Below, piece by piece: positions 1-6,233 of a stretch of 11,378 bases of DNA; the first letter of the stretch is position 1, and each line of letters opens with the position of its first letter. This DNA comes from Dehalococcoidia bacterium (GTDB lineage Bacteria > Chloroflexota > Dehalococcoidia > UBA3495), in assembly GCA_002730485.1 (NCBI GenBank), contig PCAH01000067.1:1-11378 (forward strand), given 5' to 3'. Both the position numbers and the translations under genes were made by a program. The notes under the pieces were generated by a model that had not been told where the DNA came from, did not search any database, and worked only from the letters and a program-made list of their open reading frames with translations.

Positions 1-554
1 CCGTTGACGGTGTGGACGACTTTGAGAGCATGCGAGAAGTTCTGCGTCGCCGGTTCAAGCGCTTGGCCACTGCCAGGGCTGCTGAGAAGGCCGGAGAGAG
101 CGACGGAGCCGGGGCCGACAGCTTTGGCGTGATTCCAGATCTGGTGCTCATCGACGGCGGCAAGGGTCAACTTTCCGCGGCTCTGGAAGTGTTCTTGGAA
201 ATGGGCATCGATGATGTACCCCTGGCATCACTGGCCAAGGAGAATGAGGAGTTATTTGTACCCCATACTCCCGAGCCGATCATCCTGCCGCGCGATTCTC
301 AGGCTCTCTACCTGGTGCAGCGTATTCGCGATGAAGCCCACCGTTTCGCAATTACATTTCATCGCAACTTGCGCAGCAAGAGCAGCCTGAAATCACCCAT
401 CGATAACGTCACTGGTATCGGTCCAAAACGCAAGCGAATGCTCATGCGCCGCTTCGGCACCCTAAAGGGTATCAAGGAGGCCGCCGTGGACGACATCGCG
501 TCGGTACCCGGCATGACGCGCTCCCTGGCGATCAGGCTCAAGCAGACCATCTAG
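1..554 (+). CDS. uvrC: UvrABC excinuclease subunit C, C-terminal part (5' truncated by window edge)
   Basis: This is the C-terminal part of UvrC, the subunit of the nucleotide excision repair complex that makes the incisions around a DNA lesion. The frame is open from base 3, so the start lies outside the window. Visible landmarks, counted from the GTG at 12: DDFESMREVLRRRF (2-15), the RNase H-like nuclease strand LVLIDGGKGQL (44-54) with its catalytic Asp, KENEELF (76-82), RDEAHRFAITFHR (106-118), then tandem helix-hairpin-helix motifs (GIGPKRKRMLMRRFG and VPGMTRSLAIRL), which bind DNA. The protein ends in TAG at 552-554. A variable loop at about 20-40 (KAGESDGAGADSFG) is common in this family. 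No clear terminator follows. The next gene starts 163 bases downstream with its own promoter candidate. Assignment is very secure. Confidence 0.97.
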   Translation, partial: VDGVDDFESMREVLRRRFKRLATARAAEKAGESDGAGADSFGVIPDLVLIDGGKGQLSAALEVFLEMGIDDVPLASLAKENEELFVPHTPEPIILPRDSQALYLVQRIRDEAHRFAITFHRNLRSKSSLKSPIDNVTGIGPKRKRMLMRRFGTLKGIKEAAVDDIASVPGMTRSLAIRLKQTI

Positions 555-705
555 CCCTCTACGCTCTCACGCCTGCGTCACGCCTATGATCTGAGGCTGA
601 GATCTCAAGTCCTTACACTTATACCCAGCACCCTGTTTGCCTTTGCACAAACCGTGCGGTACGATGTGATTCGGTATCCCAGATGGGTATCCTCTTACCT
701 TTGGC

Positions 706-711
706 TAAAGT
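706..711 (+). promoter_or_regulatory. -10-like element TAAAGT close to the start codon of the 718 gene
   Basis: TAAAGT ends 6 bases before the ATG at 718, where transcription would begin at or next to the start codon. No Shine-Dalgarno sequence is visible in front of the ATG. The -35 region at 17 bases spacing (ATGGGT) is poor. The geometry resembles -10-only leaderless promoters, but the match is short and could be chance. Confidence 0.35.
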
Positions 712-717
712 GTAAAC

Positions 718-1383
718 ATGGTAAAAGTCTCCATATCCCTGCCCAACAATACCCAGATCACCTTCGAGTCTGAAGAGTCGGAAGTACTGCATGAAGTTGT
801 GGGTATGGTGCTGCGAGACCTTCCCAAAGAGTTGATGCAGTCCTCTGCGTCAGATGGAGGGGACGCCGCCGGCATAATTGCCAGTGAGGCTACGGAAAAA
901 AGTACCAACGCTGCCGCACCGGCCGAAACCATGACGCCAGAACCGGTATCTCCACCAGCAACCCAACCGGAGATCGCCCAACCAAGCGAACCGTCAGAAG
1001 CGACGCAACCCGCCGTCCCGGAGTCTGCCGCGGCCACCACGGAAACCGTCGGCCAAACGGAGACACTACCGCCGGAATTTCTGTCCGAAAGCGGGCGCGC
1101 AGATTTCGAAAGATTCTGTCAAAACGCCAACCCCCTCGGCGACATGCGCCGTGTGGTCGTGGCTGCCGTTGGTGCCAACCGGCACTTCGGTGTCGACGGT
1201 GTAAATGCCAACGACCTGGCTTGGCTCTTTGATGCCGCTGGATGGCGCAAACCCGGCAACTTCACCCAGACCCTCCGCAACGCCGCCCGTTCCAAGTTTG
1301 GCTGGTTGGAACGCATCCCTGGTCGCTCCGGTCGTTACGCCGCAACCCCCCTCGGCATTTCCAAAACCCTCACCGCCGAATAA
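718..1383 (+). CDS. Hypothetical protein with Ala/Pro/Thr/Glu-rich linker and winged-helix-like C-terminal domain
   Basis: I do not recognise a named family. The 221-residue protein has three parts. Residues 1-41 form a small compact segment (MVKVSISLPNNTQITFESEE, then a helix with VLHEVVGMVLRDLP). Residues 42-118 are low-complexity linker rich in Ala, Pro, Thr, Ser and Glu. Residues 119-215 form a folded domain with VNANDLAWLFDAAGW, a basic helix NFTQTLRNAARSKFGWLERI, and a GRSGRYAATPLG hairpin. The last part matches the helix-turn-helix plus wing pattern in which a short wing (GRYxxTPxG) follows the recognition helix, so DNA or nucleoprotein binding is plausible but inferred. There is no signal peptide or membrane segment. 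The ATG at 718 is taken because the N-terminal segment looks well formed and a -10-like box sits just upstream. The linker biases codon use, but the C-terminal domain is clearly protein-like. Confidence 0.75.
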   Translation: MVKVSISLPNNTQITFESEESEVLHEVVGMVLRDLPKELMQSSASDGGDAAGIIASEATEKSTNAAAPAETMTPEPVSPPATQPEIAQPSEPSEATQPAVPESAAATTETVGQTETLPPEFLSESGRADFERFCQNANPLGDMRRVVVAAVGANRHFGVDGVNANDLAWLFDAAGWRKPGNFTQTLRNAARSKFGWLERIPGRSGRYAATPLGISKTLTAE

Positions 1384-1455
1384 CTCAGCTAGCAACCCAA
1401 CAAGGTTTGTCCGGCGATTCGGTAGAATTTTCCACATCCGGGGTAATCGATTCCG

Positions 1456-1461
1456 TATAAT
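1456..1461 (+). promoter_or_regulatory. Consensus -10 box TATAAT upstream of the PIG-L deacetylase gene
   Basis: A perfect TATAAT lies 87 bases before the ATG at 1549. No convincing -35 is visible at 16-18 bases. The leader just after it can form a stem between 1463-1472 and 1493-1502 (GCAGGC/GCCTGC core, extended with G-U pairs). Whether that hairpin matters is unknown. Confidence 0.4.
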
Positions 1462-1548
1462 GGCAGGCGGGCCTCGGCCGTGCTATACAGTTGCTTGCCT
1501 GCGACTCACTTACCTGGGCCCCACATACAGGAGAGCACTAAAGACTGG

Positions 1549-2292
1549 ATGGAAATTTTTAAAACTGCCCCCAAGCGCGCCATGGCGGTCACCCCTCATC
1601 CCGACGACTGCGAAGGTGGATGCGGCGGCGCGCTGGCGAAATGGGTCAAGGAATTTGGCACCGTGGCTTCTGTGGTCATGTGCACCAACGGCAACAAGGG
1701 CACCGGCGACCGGGAGATGACGTCAGAGAGACTGGCCGCCACCAGAGTTGTGGAACAGAACAACGCTTCCGACATAGTCGGCGTTACTGACGTTGTATTT
1801 CTTGGGCATCCCGACGGCGGTCTGGAAGACACCGATCTCTTCCGCAGCCAGGTGACGCGGGAGATTCGGCGATTCAAACCTGACCTGATTCTATGTATCG
1901 ATCCCTACCGGACCACCTCCCACACTCACCGGGACCACCGCAAGAGCGGCCAGGTGGCGTTGGACGCAGCCTTCAGTTATGCGTGGAGCTACCAGCACTT
2001 TCCCGAGCAGATCACCGAGGAAGGCCTGGAGCCCCACCGCGTGGAACAAGCGTTTCTCTGGGGAGGTGAAGACCCGGATGTATTCATAGATATACAGGAA
2101 TATCTGGACGTCAAAGTCGACTCCCTTGGCGCACATGCCAGCCAGATGTCATCCACCAGAGAAGAGCGGTTGGAACGCATCAAGAACAATTCAGGCCGCC
2201 ACAAAGAGAAGACCGGCCTTGATTACGCTGAGGGATTCCGCCGGATCACATTCGACCTTGGCTCACTGGAGTGGCAGTTGATGCACCGGTAG
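1549..2292 (+). CDS. PIG-L / LmbE family zinc-dependent deacetylase
   Basis: This 247-residue protein belongs to the PIG-L (LmbE) fold family, Zn-dependent hydrolases that remove acetyl groups from N-acetylglucosamine-type substrates (mycothiol and bacillithiol synthesis, GPI anchors, antibiotic sugars). The metal motif HPDDCE is at 17-22 (H17, D20 as ligands, D19 as likely base), and the second motif HTHRDH at 125-130 supplies the third ligand, H130. HPDGGL (87-92) is also typical. There is no signal peptide, so it is probably cytoplasmic. The ATG at 1549 is preferred over an in-frame GTG at 1480, because homology-like sequence begins at MEIFKTAPKRAMAV. The AGGAG at 1529-1533 lies 15 bases away, longer than ideal. 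The actual substrate cannot be read from sequence. The gene stands alone and ends at a shared terminator hairpin. Confidence 0.92.
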   Translation: MEIFKTAPKRAMAVTPHPDDCEGGCGGALAKWVKEFGTVASVVMCTNGNKGTGDREMTSERLAATRVVEQNNASDIVGVTDVVFLGHPDGGLEDTDLFRSQVTREIRRFKPDLILCIDPYRTTSHTHRDHRKSGQVALDAAFSYAWSYQHFPEQITEEGLEPHRVEQAFLWGGEDPDVFIDIQEYLDVKVDSLGAHASQMSSTREERLERIKNNSGRHKEKTGLDYAEGFRRITFDLGSLEWQLMHR

Positions 2293-2323
2293 CGGAAAAC
2301 ATCGACGGCAGTCCCGAACAAGA

Positions 2324-2355
2324 AAAAACGCTCCGGCTTTCACCGGAGCGTTTTT
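2324..2355. terminator. Bidirectional rho-independent terminator between convergent genes
   Basis: A perfect 13-bp inverted repeat: AAAAACGCTCCGG (2324-2336), 6-base loop CTTTCA, CCGGAGCGTTTTT (2343-2355). The A-tract on one side and T-tract on the other make it work in both directions. It lies 31 bases after the PIG-L deacetylase stop codon and 30 bases beyond the stop of the convergent cyclase gene. Confidence 0.92.
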
Positions 2356-2385
2356 CAATTACCTGTTTGTTGGGGAACTCAGCCG

Positions 2386-3378
2386 CTAGGTTGTGGGCTC
2401 CTTCCATAGCACTTCAAATATCTGCTCTTCATCGTCGAACCCTTTCAGGGTCCTCCGTCCAAAGTTCGCGTATTCATGCTCTGAGTTTGAAGGGCCGTTG
2501 GCGACTTGCCGCAAAAGCTCCGACACCAATATTTGGCCGCCAGCTGACTCGTCCATGATTCGCGCGGCCATCACCACGGCCGACCCAAAGTAATCATCTT
2601 CCTCCTTGATTACCTCGCCAAGGTTCAGACCGATCCGCACCTTCAATTGGGTATCGGGGTGTTGAAGATTGAATTCTTCGAGCTCCCTCTGGATCTCCAC
2701 TGCGCAGGTCACGGCTTTCCTTGCACTGTAGAAAGCGATCATGAAGCCGTCTCCGGTGGTCTTGACCTCAAGGCCGCCGTGCTCGTCCAATTTCTCGCGG
2801 ATTATCTTGCTATGAGAAGCAAGTAGTATCTGGTTCTGTTCATCGCCTAGCCGCGTCATCATCTGGGTTGAGTCTTCTAGGTCAGTGAACATGATGCTGG
2901 CTGTAATCTGTCGCACCCGACGTTCCAGTTGAGTATAGGCAACTTCCAACTCGTGGACCAGGTTCAGCCTTTCATCCTCCGCAGCCTTGTTGGAGCGGCG
3001 GTTTTCAGCGTCGCGGAGTTCCCTTTCCACTGCTGGACCAAGTCTAGCCAGGTTGTTCTTCATGATGTAATCGTGGGCGCCAGGCTTCATGGCCGCCACG
3101 GCAAGGTCTTCACCAATGCTGCCGGAGACGATGATGAAGGGGAGGTCTTGCCCAGACTCGTGGAGCATGCTCAATGCCTGAAGGGACTTGAACTGGGGCA
3201 AACCGTGGTCAGACAGCACAACATCCCAGCCGCCCTTTGCCAAAGCCGCGGCCAGTTCCGATTCTGTATCAACCCGCTCGTATTCGGGTTCAAACTGCGC
3301 CCGACGCAGTTCACGCAACATCAACGTCGCGTCGTCCTCTTGGTCCTCCACAATCAGGACCTTCAGGGGAGTGGCCAT
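2386..3378 (-). CDS. Response regulator receiver domain fused to class III adenylate/guanylate cyclase
   Basis: A 330-residue two-domain signalling protein. Residues 5-118 are a CheY-like receiver: acidic pocket E11/D12, phospho-acceptor D57 (LSDHGLP), switch Ser85 (IIVSGS), Lys107 (DYIMKNN). Residues 119-158 form a charged, heptad-like helix that joins the receiver to a class III cyclase catalytic domain (159-330): metal Asp D166 (MFTDLEDST) and D210 (KTTGDGF), the adenine-selecting pair K206 and D262 (DYFG), and R273. The usual transition-state Asn of the VNxAAR motif is Val269 here (AVVMAAR). The likely product is cAMP, by the K/D pair, but activity is uncertain. The start ATG (3376-3378) follows a near-perfect Shine-Dalgarno AAGGAGGT (3385-3392). 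A cognate histidine kinase is not in the window. A response regulator remnant sits 12 bases upstream. Confidence 0.93.
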   Translation of the reverse strand: MATPLKVLIVEDQEDDATLMLRELRRAQFEPEYERVDTESELAAALAKGGWDVVLSDHGLPQFKSLQALSMLHESGQDLPFIIVSGSIGEDLAVAAMKPGAHDYIMKNNLARLGPAVERELRDAENRRSNKAAEDERLNLVHELEVAYTQLERRVRQITASIMFTDLEDSTQMMTRLGDEQNQILLASHSKIIREKLDEHGGLEVKTTGDGFMIAFYSARKAVTCAVEIQRELEEFNLQHPDTQLKVRIGLNLGEVIKEEDDYFGSAVVMAARIMDESAGGQILVSELLRQVANGPSNSEHEYANFGRRTLKGFDDEEQIFEVLWKEPTT

Positions 3379-3384
3379 ATTGCC

Positions 3385-3392
3385 ACCTCCTT
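3385..3392 (-). promoter_or_regulatory. Strong Shine-Dalgarno site of the receiver-cyclase gene
   Basis: On the minus strand the sequence reads AAGGAGGT, 6 bases before the ATG at 3378. It fixes the start codon and overlaps the stop codon of the upstream response regulator remnant, as expected for genes once translated as a tight operon. Confidence 0.85.
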
Positions 3393-3504
3393 ACCTGGGC
3401 GGCGGTTCGTTCAATACCTGCCAATAGAGGCCAACCTGCCGCACCGCTTCAATGAATAATGTGAAATCTACCGGCCTACGAATGTAACTATTTACACCCA
3501 GAAC
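3391..3504 (-). pseudogene. Remnant: C-terminal end of a stand-alone response regulator
   Basis: Read on the minus strand, 37 codons before the TAA at 3391-3393 encode VLGVNSYIRRPVDF, then FIEAVRQVGLYWQVLNEPPP. This is the characteristic end of CheY-like response regulators of the RcpR type (consensus LGxNSYIxKPVDF...EAVxxxGxYWLxLNEPPP), including the Lys-Pro region, where Lys is Arg here. The frame is closed upstream by TAG at 3505-3507. The rest of the receiver (acidic pocket, phospho-Asp) is not found in any of the three minus-strand frames as far as 3660. A possible beta-4 echo, YVVVVSRT, appears in another frame just upstream. The remnant ends 12 bases before the receiver-cyclase start, so it was probably the first gene of a two-gene signalling operon. 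There is no start codon or Shine-Dalgarno site of its own. Confidence 0.75.
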
Positions 3505-3776
3505 CTATCCGCCTACGTGCGTGATACCACCACGACATACTGCTACACTTGGGCCGCTTCGGGGAGGATACTGACCCAAGTAGCTGCAGTTTCGGGCTCC
3601 TGTCCGTAATTGAACTATGTCTCACGCTGAGGGATTGCTGGTATCTAGCCATCTCCTAGCGTGAGGAAGATACAGTGTCCCCACACTCAACCCCTTTGAC
3701 CAAACCTGACCATACAAGAACCCCTCGAGTCGGGTTACTCCGTTAAGACCAGACCCTGCAGAGCAGGTAGTCTCCC
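3505..3776. other. Intergenic region between the divergent cyclase and pilin-like genes
   Basis: I see no intact gene here. Two imperfectly placed inverted repeats are visible: ACTTGGG (3547-3553) with CCCAAGT (3575-3581), and CTCACGCT (3621-3628) with AGCGTGAG (3658-3665). Smaller hairpins near the pilin-like gene are AACCC/GGGTT (3719-3723, 3732-3736) and CCTGC/GCAGG (3755-3759, 3763-3767). The region must hold the promoters for both divergent transcripts, but no convincing -35/-10 pair could be picked. Confidence 0.4.
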
Positions 3777-3818
3777 ATGAGCTGTTATCCAAGCTTCATT
3801 TGCGTATTGGGAAGATCG

Positions 3819-4240
3819 ATGGCAAACCGGTTTCGGTTCGCCGTTAAGAACTCGTTTGGAATAACATTGATGGAGACGGTCCTAGCCCTGGCGATGTTCT
3901 CGTCTGCAGGTACGGCAGTGCTCCTGGGAGTAAGAGCCGCCCATACCTCAAGCGACCGCGTCAACGCTAACGCCATAGCGGAGAACCTGGCGCGAAACCA
4001 GATGGAGTACGTCTTCTCCCTAGATCTGGTCTCGGCGCCAGGGAACTACGCCTCTACGCCTCCCTGGCTGATGACACAGGGTTAAGCATTTCGATTCCCA
4101 CGGGATATGCCGTTAGCGCTGCAGCGCAGACCTACATCGCCGATGACGGATACGACGGGTCAATCCAAAAGGTCGTCGTCACCGTAACCAGAGACGGAAC
4201 AACCATTTTAGTTCTTGAATCGTTAAGGTCAGACCCTTGA
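3819..4240 (+). pseudogene. Type IV pilin-like (PilV/GspI-like) protein, frameshifted
   Basis: The N-terminus is a class III prepilin signal: basic leader MANRFRFAVKNSFG, cleavage after G14, then ITLMETVLALAMFSSAGTAVLLG with the signature Glu at mature position 5 and a hydrophobic helix. Such leaders are cut by prepilin peptidase (PilD/TadV-like), and the mature protein inserts in the inner membrane and pilus. The first frame stops at TAA 4083-4085. From about 4055 the -1 frame is coding instead: YASLADDTGLSISIPTGYAV, then IADDGYDGSIQKVVVTVTRD, ending LESLRSDP and TGA at 4238-4240. One base missing between about 4045 and 4070 restores a protein of about 140 residues, the usual minor pilin size. 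ATG 3819 has GGGAAG upstream and gives a 14-residue leader; ATG 3777 would give an atypical 28-residue leader. No slippery heptamer is seen, so mutation or base-calling error is likelier than programmed frameshifting. Confidence 0.8.
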
Positions 4241-4782
4241 AGCCTGGTTCGACGCCCATGAGATCGATTCGCAAAACACTAAGGTCATCCGGAGGGTTCA
4301 CCCTAATCGAGCTATTGATCTCCGTGACCATCTTGACGGTGGTTGTGGGCATCTTCGGTGCGGGTATGTTCCAGGTGCTTTCCATCCAGCGTTTTTGGAC
4401 GGATGATGTCAAAGCAGTCAGAGAAGTCCGCCACGCGGGTAGCTGGTTCGCTGGCGACGCCCTAAACGCCACAGAGGTGTACGATGCAGGCGACTCCACC
4501 CGTCTCACCTGCACCCCCAGTCCCGATGTGGAACAGATCACCCTGGACTGGACAGACACATCTGCCGTCGCTCACACCGCGGTCTATAGCATCGTGGGTA
4601 CTGAGCTCCAGCGTAATTTTGACAGCAATGGTTCACCCCTGATATTGGCCACTGGCGTGGCAGCCAATACCATCAGTTTCACGCTCTGCGGGAATACCCT
4701 TAGGATGAATGTGAGCATCCAGGGAGACCGCAGCACGACAGACGACCTAGACCTCATCACCTACGTTAGGAAACTCTCTTGA
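4237..4782 (+). CDS. Type IV pilin-like minor pseudopilin (PilW/GspJ-like)
   Basis: This gene encodes a prepilin with the textbook motif SSGG|FTLIELLISVTILTVVVG: cleavage after Gly, Phe1, Glu5 and a long hydrophobic helix that packs into the pilus core. The remainder (VLSIQRFWTDDVKAVREVRH, then a beta-rich domain with LTCTPSPDVEQITLDW and two Cys that could pair) resembles PilW/GspJ-class minor pseudopilins, which initiate or tip-load pili. Two starts are possible. TTG at 4237 overlaps the preceding TGA as TTGA, and gives a 20-residue leader. ATG at 4258 gives a 13-residue leader. I list TTG because the same TTGA arrangement recurs at the next junction. Of the three pilin-like genes this is the only one that looks intact. 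It ends in TGA 4780-4782. Confidence 0.85.
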   Translation: MKPGSTPMRSIRKTLRSSGGFTLIELLISVTILTVVVGIFGAGMFQVLSIQRFWTDDVKAVREVRHAGSWFAGDALNATEVYDAGDSTRLTCTPSPDVEQITLDWTDTSAVAHTAVYSIVGTELQRNFDSNGSPLILATGVAANTISFTLCGNTLRMNVSIQGDRSTTDDLDLITYVRKLS

Positions 4783-6191
4783 TCCGAGCTGCCTTTGATC
4801 GTTTGAGGGGCAGCAATCAACGCGGCGGAATCGCCATTCTGACCGCTCTGGGTTTCCTTTTGTTCTCCGTGCCCCTGATCACATCATCGTTGGACCTGGC
4901 GCAAGTCACGGCCATTGACGCGCGTATCAAGACGAACCTCACTCAAAACCACTAATGCGGCTTGGCGGTCGGAGAATACTTCGATTACCTGGCAGCAGAC
5001 ATCGATCGCTGGGACGCTTGGCTAACCACGTACACAGACGACGGAGATCCTGCCGTATACGAGGAGACTAGAGATACCTGCGGTGAGGACGTATTAATCC
5101 AAGTGTCACAAGGAGCAGTCGTCTCGCCCATATTGGTGGATGGTTCCCTCGACGACACTATCATCATACCCAACATCTCAGCCTACAATGACCGGGATTT
5201 CCAGGTAACAGAGACGGTTTCGGACGCCAATCCTACCGGAGGTGATTCTGTTGTTTATACCATCACGGTGGCCAACCGTACTTCAAGTACCAAATGGGTA
5301 GATGAGATCAAAGCCTACATCAACGACGACTTCATCTACGATTGCAACGCGTCTGCGGACCAAATCACCTTCCCTGGAGTGGATCCCGAGGACATAGATC
5401 CAGACCACCGTGACCACGGACATTTTTGCAGTGGCGACGGCGACCGCGATATTACATGGGATCTAGGTTTCTTCGACGGCTTCATCGGATCCCAAGAGGA
5501 AATCACGTTGACCTACACGGTCGTTACCAGCACCGACGCGGGTACTTACTGCAGTGAAGCTAAAGTTAAGCCCGATGAGAACGACAATAAAACCGGTCAA
5601 ACTGCGATAGTTCAAATAGGATCTACACCAGGGCTCTGTCCGGATGAAGCGATGGTCGTGACCAAGACCTGGACCTCGGCAACTTTGGTTTCCACGAATA
5701 CCAGTACTACACCCTATCAATATACTTTCACTGTCGCCTTCGAGATCAAGCTGGACAACATAGGCGAAGATGATTTGGATATCGACGACATCAATGACCT
5801 TGTGCCGCTTGGCTTCTCTTACACCGCCATGGACTTCACCGGGGATATCACGACTGCGCCTTCGAGCACCGCCACGGAGGAAACCACTGGTCGTGAGGAA
5901 ATAATCTGGACTTTCAGCCCAGACGTGTCCGTTTCCTCTGGGACCTCTAAGACCCTCAAGTACACGACCACAGCGGTGGTCACCAGGGGAAATTACTATA
6001 GCGATGTACTAACCGACTTCGATGGCGATGTTTTTACAAAAGATAAGTACACCTGGCCAACGGCCATGATCGCTATAAGAGACCAATTCATAAACACGGC
6101 CACCACCGTCGATGATTCGCAGGTTGTTGCCAATATTCAGTTAAATGTCGCATCGGATGGCGGATTGGTGGATAACTGGGATATCCCTTAA
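4779..6191 (+). pseudogene. TadG/PilX-like membrane-anchored surface protein with DUF11-type repeats, interrupted by in-frame TAA
   Basis: The start TTG (4779) overlaps the previous stop as TTGA. The first 58 codons encode a basic N-terminus, then RGGIAILTALGFLLFSVPLI, one membrane helix in the TadG/PilX style, and DLAQVTAIDARIKTNLTQNH. A TAA at 4953-4955 stops this frame, yet the same frame continues directly as CGLAVGEYFDYLAADIDRWD and stays open to TAA 6189-6191. TAA is one base from a Tyr codon, and a Tyr-Cys there would restore a 470-residue protein. The long part holds two beta-rich DUF11-like domains: ETVSDANPTGGDSVVYTITVAN with Asp-rich loops, then MVVTKTWTSA...YTFTVAFEIKLDNIGEDDL. 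These domains usually sit outside the cell. The part after the stop (from TTG 4962) has no Shine-Dalgarno site and no membrane anchor, so it is unlikely to be a gene by itself. Confidence 0.75.
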
Positions 6192-6215
6192 TCCCAGACG
6201 ACCTGTTCCTGGGAT
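6191..6215 (+). terminator. Possible weak hairpin after the pilin-like cluster
   Basis: ATCCCAG (6191-6197) and CTGGGAT (6209-6215) can pair around an 11-base loop, immediately at the end of the surface-protein gene. There is no T-tract, so intrinsic termination is doubtful. The sequence CTGGGATATC occurs both before and after the stop codon. Confidence 0.25.
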
Positions 6216-6233
6216 ATCTCCTACAAGCTCTGG

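Noticed and set aside
588..692. Short repeats after uvrC (GAGATCTC palindrome; GGTATCC twice at 673-679 and 686-692)
   Set aside because: Too short to separate from chance, with no link to a terminator or known regulator.
705..1040. Minus-strand open frame rich in Ser/Gly/Ala opposite the 718 gene
   Set aside because: Composition reflects the low-complexity Ala/Pro linker read backwards; no start signals.
1205..1720. Plus-strand open frame overlapping the 718 gene and the deacetylase
   Set aside because: Proline- and arginine-rich composition typical of an out-of-frame reading of GC-rich genes; it overlaps two supported genes.
2929..3459. Plus-strand open frame opposite the receiver-cyclase
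   Set aside because: The opposite strand carries a clear receiver and cyclase with catalytic residues and a strong Shine-Dalgarno site.
3660..3800. Cyclic-di-GMP riboswitch in front of the pilin-like cluster
   Set aside because: Small hairpins exist, but none of the conserved GEMM riboswitch core sequence could be found.
4050..4085. Programmed -1 frameshift as an explanation for the pilin-like gene
   Set aside because: No slippery heptamer (X XXY YYZ) or stable downstream hairpin is evident near the switch, so a one-base deletion or base-calling error is simpler.
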